This document shows positions 49,535 through 61,084 of a stretch of 64,000 bases of DNA, piece by piece (position 1 is the stretch's first letter; each line of letters begins with the position of its first letter). Both the position numbers and the translations under genes were made by a program. The notes under the pieces were generated by a model that was not told where the DNA came from, ran no database searches, and was given only the letters and a program-made list of their open reading frames with translations. Source of the stretch: Symsagittifera roscoffensis (taxonomy: Eukaryota > Xenacoelomorpha > Acoela > Convolutidae); contig NC_087064.1 in assembly GCF_963678635.1 (NCBI RefSeq), forward strand, positions 30,409,740 to 30,473,739. Direction: 5' to 3'.

Positions 49535-51591
49535 TAATTTATACATATTCTTCACTAATAAATTTAAATTAATACTAACCATTCTTTACTCATGTTTCAT
49601 TTAGATTTTTAGTCTCCATCCCACGATCATCTGCAAAAAACAGAAAAGAAAAATAAAAAATAAAACTTGTTAAAATTCTTCTAAACTTTATTAATGTTTT
49701 GCACTAGATAAATATAATAAAAATCATACCAATGTAGTAAATTAATTTCTAAATTGTTTACCCAAAAGCAGTAAATTTCATAAAAATGAAAATTTGTAAC
49801 TTAACTTTTCCCCAAAACTAGCAGTAAAATTAAAATTCTATGTAGTAAATTGATAAAATGAAAATGCAGTACTAACCTTTTCATATTTTCATTCACTCGC
49901 ACATGAATTCTATCCAAACTCGCACAGCTCGCCCACGAAGAATTGTTTAAATAATGAATTTCAGTTTCAAGTTTTCACACTCAACAACTCTAACACACGA
50001 TAACAAGTTTCAAACTTTCCTTTAACCCGGTTGGAAAGGAATTATATACTAAACCAAACTAACCAACGCAGCTTACTAAACACCACAAATCACAAAATAA
50101 CAGCATGACTAAGAAAAGAAAACCAACGGTACCCAAACCGGATTAACCCAGTTTAAAACTGGATAATTTATTCTTTTGAAGACTATTATAAAATCTAAGA
50201 AAGAAATAATAAAACACAAAAAAGTCGAAGGACAAACCCATAACAAAAACAATTTGATTTTTGAAAAAAGGACACAACCAACGGAACATAAGAAAGACCA
50301 CCATAAACCCAACATAAAACGTTATCACATAACAAGACCTCTCACAGAAACCGCACGAAATCATACTCCCACTCCTGGCCTAACCCACCAGAGAGGACGT
50401 CCTGAGCATGCTCTATAGCCGGCCTAACCCACCGCGCTACATCCACGCTTTGTGACCACATTTCTATTTTTAATAAGAGGTACTCAAGGGTGAGTAACTC
50501 TTCAAAATAACCGAACTAAAACAAAATGCTTTTGTGAAAACAACTAACCAAAATCATAATTAAAACACTGAACTAATAAAAATTTTATAAAATGTAAATT
50601 ATAGTTTGCAGTATATAGACCAGCATACAACAACAAAGACGAACATCCAAAGACAAAATGACCCCACTACACTCGAAAAAGAATAGCCAACCACAACCAA
50701 TATGCCGTCCACAATCACAACTCAAAGGACTTAGAGTACGACTTGACTTCGCAGAAAAGGACTTCATTGAACTAGACCAATGACCACCTCGATGTTCAAG
50801 TATACGTACAGATCCGAGTTACAAGGCATCCCCTCCACGCACAATCTCCACGCCATTCCCAGACGAGGTCGAACACAAAACAAGTTCTCTACATAAAACA
50901 GAAAAACCCGTCATAGCAAACCATTCTGAAATCAGATTGATTTCGTTGGGAAACACAATCGTTGTCACAAGAAGACACAACGATTGATGTCCCTAACTCC
51001 AGCGTCCTGGAACTTCTCTAACATGAGAAACCGGACCAGAATACGATGTTCGCCAAATACCAACGTCCATCATCCATCCTTTGAATTGCAGAAAGATAAT
51101 TCTAAAAAACTCTGTAAAACCCGGATGGGTGGAACCTGATCTAAACTATATTTGATGATTGGATAAATTAGATATTTTACCACTGTAAAGTATTTAATAT
51201 TAACCAATCATGATCCATCTAATTAACAACCCACTTATTTGTAATTGCTGAAATTACTTGTAATTTCAGCACCAGAGAGATTTGAATTTAACTTAGAAAT
51301 TAGTTGCCTCTCCAAGAGAACTTCAGCAGCCGCAACAAACCAGTATACCCTAGATCTATTGAGCCTAGCAGAGACTAGTTAAACACCCTGAGACTAGAAA
51401 GTATAAGAGTAAGATTAGGATCGGTATTAGACTAAGAAGTTGCACAAATCTATCCGGCCGAAAATAAGATAGCGTGACGAGCAGACGGTGTACCCTATCC
51501 GAAATTACTCTATGAGTTAACCACATCGGTCCTAACTCACCAGTTCAACCAGTGTCATTGTAGCTATCCGAAGATGCTTTTTTCTTTGATA
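49535..51591 (+). other. Downstream part of the A/C-skewed element, no clear gene
   Basis: The A/C bias of the plus strand continues to about 51100. Several short open frames exist (for example 50176-50418), but the lack of T makes such frames expected. It contains the tRNA-like motif at 50374-50447. From 51240 to 51590 the sequence is more balanced and LTR-like. Poly-purine stretches occur near 49640-49670 and 50190-50225. Confidence 0.35.
50374..50447 (-). tRNA. tRNA-like / SINE-like motif
   Basis: The minus strand begins GGATGTAGCGCGGTGGGTTA, which resembles an acceptor end plus A-box. GGTGGGTTAGGCC occurs twice, 43 bases apart. Palindromes GGACGTCC and GAGCATGCTC lie between the two. No B-box is seen, so it is not a functional tRNA. 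Confidence 0.25.
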
Positions 51592-51660
51592 GCGAATAAA
51601 CAAGTCTGCTTGTATCAGGGCCGAGCCCTAGTGTTTTAACTGCCTTGATAAAAACTTTGG
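51592..51660 (+). promoter_or_regulatory. Candidate polyadenylation signal and 3' terminus of the element
   Basis: AATAAA at about 51594 is followed by CTGCTTGTAT and CAGGGCCGAGCCCTAGTG, which can form a small hairpin. The last two motifs recur at 10629-10653. The arrangement resembles the R/U5 part of an LTR, but a matching 5' LTR was not found. Confidence 0.35.
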
Positions 51661-51989
51661 GTTAGATAAAGCTGATGAAATAGTCAAAACACCAGCATTT
51701 TGTTTTCATTTTATCATTTGTAACCCAAGACATCTCCAGTTTTCAGGTGACATTGGCAGAAAATTCCGGCAAAAATTTTGAAATAGCTCTTTAAAATGTC
51801 AAAATTGATCTGCAAAAACTACATCAATCCCACTTTTCCGTTCCGTCACTTTTCTCGGAAAGTGGAGCCAAAAATTCAAGAGCAAAATAGTTTTTCTTAT
51901 TACAAAGTGCTAATCGTGTAATTATGAAACCGAAACATTTCGAAAGATACGCTTTTTTTCTGTTGCTTCTTAACAGTTCAATTTCAGAG

Positions 51990-52090
51990 CAGAGTTCAGC
52001 ACAGAGGGGAAGCGGAGCTTCGCATCACTTGCGATACAACACAATCATAAAAAAGCATAAGTCGAAACAAAAATGAAAAATTTTGAAAAA
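51990..52090. repeat. Fragment of the ACAGAGG/TTGCGATACAAC repeat
   Basis: CACAGAGGGGAAGCGGAGCT then CACTTGCGATACAACACA, as near 36172. Confidence 0.5.
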
Positions 52091-52289
52091 AAAATTAAGT
52101 GAACCAAAAAATTCGTTTGTCTGGATTAAGGACACCTAGGGCGTGTTTGATTTTTTTAAAACTTGTTATACAAATGCGGAACGAATTGCGTAAGTTCAAA
52201 AATGGGACTTTTCCCAAAATCTTAGCTATTTCTCCAATAAAATAAGTGAGAAGATTGAAAGTTTTCGAATTTTCCCTCAAACCAAACAT

Positions 52290-53400
52290 TTTCTGACAAA
52301 AGATTAAGGAGTGGCCGCTTCTTTCGATTTTTATCTCAGAAGTTTTTATCTCAGATTTGATAGGGTAGTTTTAAAAAAAATCAAGTATCTAAGAAACGGT
52401 CAAAACTCAAAACTTGGTTTTCCGAAATCCGTATTTTTTTTCTTTAAAAGCAGGTCGTGGCTGGTAAAGTAGAAAAAATTCTAAAATCGGGTTTCTCGGT
52501 TAAAAACTTAACATTGCGCGGTATTTTTTGAGCAGAGTAAAAGAAAATCCAAAAAGCTGTTCAAGTGCGTAGCAAATTATAAAGGTAAGCTTTCAATAAC
52601 GTGTTGTGTTGATTGAACCAATGATATCAGATTTGGCAGAATACTTATCGAGAAAACTCAAAAAACGGTCAACAATTAAGAAAGTCGAGATTTCCGGAAA
52701 TTATGGCTTTTTTTTTGTTTTAAAAAAAAATTGCGCGTAGCCGCTTATGCAAAAAATATTCACCCAACATGTAATTTCGATTGAGCCCTAAATACTAGGT
52801 TTGGCAGGGTAGTTCAAAATAAAAATCAAAAGTTTTCGAAAAATGGCCAAGAAAATAAATGTTTGATTTTTCCGAGGGCCATGTTTTTTGGTGCCAAAAT
52901 TTTTTTTGGTAATCTGGTAAAATTCTTCTTAAACTTTAGAAAAAGCGCTCGAAATATTGACTTTTCCCTCCAACAAAAACTGTTGTAAATAAATGCAAGT
53001 GACCGCTAATGTAATGGAGTTTCCCACTACTCGTTATCTGAACCGAACCCACGAACTCAAGTTTGGGAGGTTATTTTGAGAAAAGTTCAAAAAAATTCAA
53101 ATAACGGTCACAAAAATTAAAAATTTAACTTTTCCGAGGGCCATAATTTTATGTGTAAAAAAAGTTTGGGCGTAGTCGCTTATGGAGGAGAGTTTTCAAA
53201 CCCATTCCGTTCATTTAAAACAGAAATCTCATATTTGCTACGTTATTTTTGGCAAAATGATTGGTCATATATTTGCCTTCAGAAGACTTTTTCGAAGTCT
53301 GTAGACAAAGCGTTAAAGCAAAAAATACTAGAAGAGTATGCAGGAGATTTTAGGCGGTCTTTCTATGGATATCATTTTTTTTGAAAATCGTTAGAAGAGG
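52290..53400. repeat. Degenerate tandem repeat of the 165-bp GGGCGTA family
   Basis: Motifs TTTTTCCGAGGGCCAT, GCGTAGCCGCTTATG, CCACTACTCGTTAT and TTTTGAGAAAAGTTCAAAAA recur, as in the block at 61085-62900. No gene is seen in it. Confidence 0.55.
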
Positions 53401-54149
53401 TTGTGAGAAAAACGTTAGAAACGTTAGAAGCGTTTCTGAAGTTTCTGCAAAAAGTATTAAAATTTCTAAAGCGTCTCAAAAAAAATTAAAAAACACAACC
53501 CCATACACTTTCATAATACTTGTTTTTATCAATCAAAATTTTTTGGCAAACAAGCCAAGCAAGACTTTTGAAATTCAAATTAGCAACTGAACAAAACTTA
53601 CAAAGCGAAAACAAGACTGAAAATTTTTGAGCAAACACCAGTTGAGCCGGAAAAGAACTAATTTTTTTTTACAAAACCTCAAAAACTTTCAAGTTCCCCT
53701 CAAACTACCCAGTAATAACTAGTACGCACCCAGTAATTAAATTTGAATTTTCTTGAAATTGAGCATGTGAGCTGCACAGTTTTTCCACTGAATTTGTTAA
53801 ACTAGTTGTTAACCCACAAAAGTATTTCAAGAAAAAGTTTTTATTCTGTTTGTTTTGCCCATTTTATACTTGTTTTTTTCTCAAACCCGCCAATCTTCTG
53901 CTACTTGTACAGCTATTCTTTTAGGATTCAGACGTGATATTTGCAGCGCAAAATTAATGACTCAAAAAGCTATAGTTTTTCTAATAGCAGAAATTGCTTT
54001 GGTTAACGGTTTAAGACTACAGATCACTAGAGAAACACTGAAATTATTTTTGTTTTCAAAAATGTGCATACTTTTTTGAAACTTTTCAAATTTTATATTG
54101 TGAATAAAACCAAAGAGGATTTTGAGTTTGTTAGATAAAAAACAGCTCT
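53401..54149. other. Spacer, nothing recognised
   Basis: A+T-rich, no exon-like island. Confidence 0.35.
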
Positions 54150-54320
54150 CCCCCCACCTCACACGAGCATCAATTTCATGGTATACCGAGTGGTTTTACA
54201 AGGTTGATTATAAAGACCAAATATGTTTTTCATGGCCTAGTTAATCTGTATTCCAAATTTTATAACAATCCGACAATGTGAACAGAAAAATTTGCAGGTG
54301 GGTGCAGCAGGAAAAAGACG
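54150..54320. repeat. C-run dispersed repeat, copy 2
   Basis: CTCCCCCCACCTCACACGAG, ATCAATTTCATGGTATACCG, CATGGCCTAGTTAATC, GACAATGTGAACAGAAAA and GCAGGTGGG in the same order as at 9130-9320. Confidence 0.6.
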
Positions 54321-55202
54321 ACTACCAGTTCCAGGTTTTGATCACTGTGAGTAAAACAAAAGTACTCCACAGATTGACACAGTATGATTCACCATTGAAG
54401 CTATTCTATTGGCATTCTCTCAGTCAAAATGTCTACATTAAGATATATACTTAGATACAAGCGGCGTAATTATTGAAACACTTGCAGGCTTTTCGAAACA
54501 AACTAAGGATTCTAACGCCTTCAATTGAAAGTTTGAGAACATAGCCGACAAACAGTTAAAAAATTGTGCGTAAAAGCAAGAAAAAAACTATTTTGAAACA
54601 ATTTCAGCTTGGAAAATTCAAAGAAAAATCTTTTAAGCCTCAAATTTCTAAAAACAATTCATATCAACTATTTTAGAAACTTACTTGGAGCTTAAGGTTT
54701 CTATTTGTTTTTCGATAAATTTGACCCGGCTTAAAAAAATTAATTTTTTTTAGCTGAAGTTTCGAAAATTCTAGTTTCTAGAAAAAAAATTGAAAATTTT
54801 ACTTTGTTGTGATTTTTTAGTCAAACAGGACAACAGTTTTTGAAGAAAAGTGACAAAAAATCAAAACAAATAAAAACTTTTAATTTTTTTTCTGTAAAAA
54901 CTTGAATTTTCGAAACTTTGATTCCCAATATGGCATTACTGGGCAAATTTTATAATTTCGTTCAAATCATGAATGAAAGGGCTTCACTATTTTATATCAC
55001 TCAAGTCTCTCCGATGATTATTTGTGATTGCTGATTTTGGGTAAAAAACACATCCGAATACAGAATTCGTCCCCATTTTTCAAATGGTCCGAACAACAAT
55101 TTTTCAGTTCAGCCACGGCTAATTTAAATGTTTTTGATGGATATTAGATTAGTTTTGATGTATATCACTATTTAAAAAATTTGAATCCAGTGGCCTTAGA
55201 TA

Positions 55203-55800
55203 TTTCGAAAATTGTTGAAAATTGAATCAAATACATCAAATCATGACTGCGAGTGCTGGAGCATGATATGGTTCTCGGCCTTCTATGACACTTTTTGTGG
55301 TACCTGATTTTGCATCGAAAACAAATAAAAACAAGGATAACCGTTTACTGTGCAAGTAGTACAGAATATTCCGACCATAATCTTTAAGAAAATTTCAATT
55401 AAATGATGTATTTTTCTGCGTGGTGTGATGAAACGATCTGACGTAAAACTATTCAGTCATTAGTGTGTATTGAAAGGTGTGATGCGTGGTGTGGTGCGTG
55501 GTACTATTTTCGCCAGTCATTATAGTAGAATAGTCAAACAGGACAGTAGTTTTTGAAGAAAAATGACTATTACTATGACTGTCGAAAATGTCAAAATTAT
55601 AGTTTTACGTCAGACCTTTTTTTTAAAGATTATGGTTGGAACATTGTACTACTTGAACAGAAACGGCTATCCTTGTTTTCATTTGTTTTCGATGCAAAAT
55701 CAGGTACCACAAAAAGTATCAAAGAAGGTCGAGAACCATATCAAGCTAAAGCAGTCGCAGTCGTGATTTGATATACTTGATTAGATTTTCAACAGTTTAT
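55203..55800. mobile_element. Foldback element with about 225-base imperfect inverted repeats
   Basis: Left arm about 55203-55465 pairs with right arm about 55575-55800. Diagnostic pairs are GTGGTACCTGATTTTGCATC with GATGCAAAATCAGGTACCAC, and CCATAATCTTTAA with its complement near 55630. The centre contains repeats of GTGTGATGCGTGGTGTGGTG. The left arm also carries the family motif AACAAGGATAACCGTTTACT seen at 22360 and 30075. Confidence 0.7.
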
Positions 55801-56570
55801 TGGCTTCAAACTTTTTTAAGATTCGAAGTTGTTACAAGCGCTTCCCGAAACAATGTGGGAAAACCGCAAAAAAACTAGAGACACAAAATTCGATGTTTTT
55901 GCACTGTGGTGCTTCTACTCAGACCAATTCTGGTGATCGAATTATTAACTTTAAAGGAAAAATTTTTGAAGACCCCAATGACGAGTCTTTTTGTGTTAGG
56001 GGAGCAATTATTTATGGTTACTTTAGGAGGGCAAATTTCAGGAATAACGCGCGCTTTTAAAAAAAATTATGTGTGATATCAAGGCATGAAGGCAAATTAT
56101 CGAAGCTTAGCTAGTTGTTGTTCCGACTTTCAAAGGAAACAGAACAGTTATGCTCGGTGTTGTTTTTTTTATTCTGTCAACTTTCGCCGATCGAAACAAT
56201 AGCTTACGACAAAAAAATTATACCCCATTGGAGATATCGACTTCCTGAGTTCAAATGTTTAAAAAAAGATATTTTGCTTTTGATTATTTTTTATAAAATT
56301 CTGGGGGTTTGAAAATGGCCTTGTTCCGGACTAAATTTAGCGCGCTTTAAAGAATTTATTCATTTTGTTGGAAGCGTAACGCAAATTATCTATAGGTGGC
56401 GAATTATCCCGCTAAACAAAATCGTTCCAAATTGAATTGAGGCTTGCTAATTAGTCGTATTTGTTTCATACGACTCAAAATTTAACACTTTGATTTTGTC
56501 CAAAATTTACAGGTTTTCAATATTTTCTTTTCCCAAAAATTATTCGATATGGTATCGTGTAACGAATCTC
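55801..56570. other. Spacer, nothing recognised
   Basis: No exon or clear repeat. Confidence 0.3.
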
Positions 56571-56579
56571 TCCCCCACC

Positions 56580-57530
56580 CCAGTAAAGAAAGAATTGAAC
56601 AGTTAAGCGTTTACGAGTTTTGTACCTTGTTATCTCCCCCACCCCCGCGCTATTGCAATAGGGGGCGGATAGTTAACAAGATCCGATATGAATTAAGGGA
56701 CAGTCGGCGCTTTGCCCCGATACTCGAAGTCTTGTTTTTTTTTAAATTCTTGAAAGAATAATTATTGAGGGCGCATTTTTCTCCCGGATTGGGTTGACAG
56801 GAAAAAATTAGCGCTGATTCAGAGATATCTGTTTTGTAGAAAAATTTATTGCTAATTCAGGTATATCCCAGTTTTATGAAGTTTTTTAAGAACCTATAAA
56901 GAAAGAATTGAACAGTTAAACTTATACAAGTTTTGTACCTTGTTATCTCCCCCCCCCCCCCGCGCTATTGCAATAGGGGGGATAGTTAACAAGATCCGAT
57001 ATGAATTAGGGTACAGTCGGCGCTTTGCCCTGATACTCGAAGTCTTGTTTTTTTTTAAATTCTTGAAAGAATAAATATTGAGGGCGCATTTTTCTCCCGG
57101 ATGGAGTTGACAGGAAAAATGATCGCTGATTCAGAGATATCTGTTTTGTAGAAAAATTTATTGCTAATTCAGGTATATCCCAGTTTTATGAAGTTTTTAA
57201 AGAACCTATAAAGAAAGAATTGAACGGTTAAGCGTATACGAGTTTTGTACCTTGTTATCTCTCCCCCCCCCCCCCGCGCTATTGCAATAGGGGGGGGGGG
57301 GGGGGGGGTAGTTAACAAGATCCGATATGAATTAAGGGACAGTCGGGGCTTTGCCCTGATACTCGAAGTCTTGTTTTTTTTTTAAATTCTTGAAAGAATA
57401 AATATTGAGGGCGCATTTTTCTCCCGGATGGAGTTGACAGGAAAAATTATCGCTGATTCAGAGATATCTGTTTTGTAGAAAAATCCATTGCTAATTCAGG
57501 CATATCCCAGTTTTATGAAGTTTTTAGCGA
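56580..57530. repeat. Three tandem units of about 312 bp with C-run/G-run hairpins
   Basis: Units start at about 56584, 56898 and 57208 with AAAGAAAGAATTGAACRGTT. Each holds ACCTTGTTATCT, a C-run, GCGCTATTGCAATA, a G-run, and ATAGTTAACAAGAT, so the halves fold on each other. Run lengths differ among units and reach about 18 G in the third. Further shared blocks are GATACTCGAAGTCTTG, TTGAGGGCGCATTTTTCTCC and TTCAGAGATATCTGTTTTG. Confidence 0.85.
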
Positions 57531-58893
57531 TGGTTCAGGTTTATTTCATGGTGATTATTCTCAGCGATAATCATCGATCCCTGAATCAGCGCTGAAAAAA
57601 ACTCAAGTTCAAATTGAAATCAAAGTTTTGTTGCGTGTCGTTACAATGATAAAACCATTAATTTAGCCCTAAAGAAAGACAACTGTTGCAACCAACTGCT
57701 GAAAACACCCCCTAAAAACGCAGAATCTCTGGTTCATGGATGGCTTATGTCTGGATTCATATTCAGACCTAAAAATTTAGCGCTAATTCAGCGATGATTT
57801 AGCCCTGATCATGGACAAAGTGACCCTGATCATAGACTGAACTATAAATGGTACTCGCTGCGATATACCTGAATTAGAGATAATTTTTCCAGTTAACTCA
57901 ACACGGGCTGTTTTAACGCAGTTTTATGACCTTACACGAACCAAATTCATCACAGTCAGCCGCACTTATTAAGTTTACAAAAACGGACACCGGCAAAAGC
58001 CTTTAGTTTTACTGGAGTTCACTATATCCGTTTGATAATTAAATGCATGAACCTGTAACTGGTCGAGGAAAAAGTGTTCGATTGGTAAAGTATGTTTCAA
58101 AATTATCTAGCTCAAAGTTCTAAGAAATTACAGGAATTATTTCACACATCTTACGTCTACCATGGTTAGGTTAATTTTTGATTTGATCAATTAATTTTCT
58201 GTCAGTAATTGACGTCCTCTCGCGGTGCATTTTGTCGTCTTGCAGCTGTGTTGATATTATTAAGGTATGGAAAATATCACGGCTGCTAACAAAACATTTG
58301 TTGAGATTAATCAATCAAACTTCTCATTTCGTTTCATTTTTTGCTCATTATAGACTGTTAATTGGAGAAAATCACGCGAATCGGGTGTGAACAAATAAAT
58401 AAGCACGCTTCAAAACTCTACTGCCGCTGCTGATGATGCCAGAGAAACAAAACAACACGGTGACCTTATTGAGCACTTTTTGATTGGAAAGCAATTATTA
58501 ATTAATAGTAACGAGTTTCAAAACAAGGCACCAAAAAAGGAAAAGCACCATAATAAAGCTATTTTATTGAAAGTGTCCTTCTAGATTTGAATCTTCATTG
58601 AGTTTATGTGAGCAAATATTAGGCGAGCGTCATCATTGCGCTTTTTAAAGTTTAGTTTAAGCCATTGTCATAATATTTCTATAAAATTGCACCATTGAGT
58701 TTTTTTTGAAGTTTAAGCAAAATATCAATTTTTATAATTGAGAAATATCAATTTTTATGCGCATGTACTGTAGTTTTTAACAAATCTTATCATAATTATA
58801 CTACCCTAATCAATAAATTAACTCAACTTACAGATACGGCGAAATAAAATTAGCCAGATAAAGTAAACCATGGGAAATTCCTGATAGCTTTGA
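57531..58893. other. Spacer / downstream of the minus-strand gene
   Basis: Short palindromic pieces such as CAGCGATAATCATCG occur near 57560. Two weak exon-like frames exist (58388-58585 on plus, about 58165-58320 on minus) but neither has convincing splice sites. Confidence 0.3.
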
Positions 58894-59245
58894 TCAGGCC
58901 TCGTTGTGTTCGTACTGCGAATCCGAGTCTTTATTTGTAGAACCCACGTGATCATCGGATGACGTAAGATTAATCGCAATTGCGTCATTACCAGTGTCGG
59001 ATCCACCCACTGACCTCTCGCTGTTTGTCATCTGAAACCGGTCGTTAAAGTCACTGTCGGTGTCAGTTGTTGTGAAGTGATGTCGGATCTGGTCATCTTT
59101 GCCCCCCGCAATTTCACTTTCACCCGATGAGGTGTTATGGATGTTGATGTAAGCGTAGGGCGTTTTGGAGAGTGGTTTCTTTAGAGGCTGATTCAGTTTC
59201 TCAGAGGACGAAAAGTCTGTATTAATTTGGATCGAGTTTGTTGCA
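58894..59245 (-). CDS. Terminal exon of the 58.9-60.5 kb gene
   Basis: Acceptor GCTATTTCAG; 117 codons to TGA. Contains SSSEKLNQPLKKPLSKTPYA and DTDSDFNDRFQMTNSERS. No start codon is needed, which is why simple ORF calling misses it. Confidence 0.6.
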
Positions 59246-60469
59246 CTGAAATAGCTTCATAATTAGTAAGTTGTTAAGCAATGATAACGCTGATTGCATT
59301 TTTTCAAAACTACTCAATTTCGAAAACCAAAATTCCATTTTCTCATTTAATACGTCTTTTTAAGAGAGAGAGAGGTTCAGTTTTACGTTTTACATCATGT
59401 CAGTTTGAAATCCCAGTTTTTTTGATCACTTTAAATTTTTTCATTTAAAATCAGTTTCAATGGAAAAAATTGAAGAAACAAACGTGACTAACTTCAAATC
59501 TTCGCTCTCTCTGTGGGACGACTGATCAATCGCAATACTAGCGGGGGGAGTGGGGTCTTCTTTTGTATCCTGTAACTCCCCTGTATCCCCACTAGTCTTG
59601 TTCTTCTGAGTTGGGGGGTTCACAATCGACAACTCCTCACTTCTCGCGTCTTGTTCCACACTCACACTTCTCGTTACTTCCTCGGGAGTAGCCGAGGTCA
59701 AGCTAAAAAACACACATGCTTTTTTTTGCAGTTTTATAAATGCAAGAAATGTTTGAGCCAGAATGGGAATTGGGCTCTTTTTCACCCCCACCCAACCTGG
59801 GCGAATCATTGTTAGTATTGTCCCATTGTTAATAAATAAATTTTAAATAATATTTAAATAAATTATTATAGTTTCGTGTTGGGTTCATCCTTTAAAAATG
59901 CTGCATCTATCGACAAATGTTTCAACAAATTGACCCATAAAATCAGTAGCTGCGCTTCAGCTTAAGTCGAGTCAGTAAAATCTCGACCTCTTTACTCGTG
60001 CGCAAATGTTACTGCACTCTGCACTCCAACGCATTCCAAAACAATGAGAGAAAATGACATGTCTTCACAATAATAGGAAATATACCATCTAAGTTAGATT
60101 TTTTGACGTGAAGGCTAAATGTTTGCTTGCTTCGAGTTTGTTGCTCACCCGTCATGCTCGCGTTGCTTCTCCCCACTTTCATTGCAAGTAGCGAATGCAA
60201 CACTCACAATGCTTCTTCGAGAGGCCTTGGAAATCATCGTGCTGCTATTCTCGGCATCTAGAGATGGTCCTCCGCTGCTCCCGTCCGGTTTATCCTGCTC
60301 CTCGCGCTCGTCTTGAGATGCGTCGTGGGTTATCACCATATTTGGAACTGCGGGAGTCCCAGTTCTTGGAGGTCCTGCTGACGATAGGATCCCAGGTTCA
60401 GAGACGACGTCACGTTGATTCACTTCGAACTCGGGGCTGATCGTGACACTGTATTCCGAGTAGTACACG
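58894..60469 (-). CDS. Unrecognised gene, last three coding exons (Ser/Thr/acidic-rich C-terminus)
   Basis: Exons on the minus strand in transcript order: 60469-60149, 59702-59493, 59245-58894. Each has AG and GT borders, and every junction keeps phase 2: two bases at the exon end plus one base at the next start. Codon choice is exon-like throughout. Together they give about 292 residues, beginning VYYSEYSVTISPEFEVNQRD and ending KDSDSQYEHNEA with a TGA stop at 58894-58896. The protein part is hydrophilic, rich in Ser, Thr, Asp, Glu, Asn and Gly, with no membrane helix and few Cys, so it looks like a disordered, phosphorylatable cytoplasmic tail. No exon further upstream (to the right) was found, and the family is unknown. 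Confidence 0.6.
59493..59702 (-). CDS. Penultimate exon of the 58.9-60.5 kb gene
   Basis: Acceptor TGTTTTTTAG, donor GTTAGT. It encodes TSATPEEVTRSVSVEQDARS through QSSHRESEDL, very polar. Confidence 0.6.
60149..60469 (-). CDS. Antepenultimate exon of the 58.9-60.5 kb gene
   Basis: Acceptor ATCAATTTTAG, donor GTGAGC. It encodes VYYSEYSVTISPEFEVNQRD, then Pro/Gly/Ser/Asp-rich sequence and SKASRRSIVSVAFATCNESG, with a basic RRSIV that could be a kinase site. A second GTGAGT donor inside (after the codon for Ile in RRSI) could give a shorter form, but its phase does not fit. Confidence 0.6.
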
Positions 60470-61084
60470 CTAAAATTGATCATTTTCAACCCCTTTTTTG
60501 CCAAGAAGTGCAAGTCTTTTCGACTTTTAATGCTAATTTTTTCGACTTTTAATAGCATTAAGTTCAAAGTAAAGTTAGTAAGAAAACGTCGCTAGTAGAA
60601 AGCAGCTTCAAGTGCTCATTACAAGGCCGCTTAGTACAGTATATAACACACGCGATTGCCAATTCTTAGCTTGGCGGTTTTTGAGCCCTATCGAGGTTGG
60701 AGTTTTTCTAAAGAGTTAAAAAACATAGACTAATGCTAATTAGGCTATTTGAACATGAAAATTAGATCGGTTGCAAATCGTTTGCAGTGATATTTATGTT
60801 TTAAAAAATGATAATTTTTTAATTTTCAAAAGCGTAAAAAAGCGCTCATATGTCGAATCCTTGTAGAAAAAGTTGCTATCTCCATGCAAAAAAATTTGTG
60901 AATTTTGCCGTTTAATCGATTCTCATATGGAAAAAAAACTTTCTTGTATTAATCCCAGTCTTTTTATTGTTTTATTTGAGTTAAAAAAGAACAGACTATT
61001 TTGGTGCCGCAACTCGGGACTGTTATATATAAAATCTAGTTATAATTTTTTTTATATTAGCTGTTTTTATCAAACAGAATTTTG
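60470..61084. other. Upstream of the minus gene, nothing recognised
   Basis: A+T-rich, probably intron. Confidence 0.35.
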
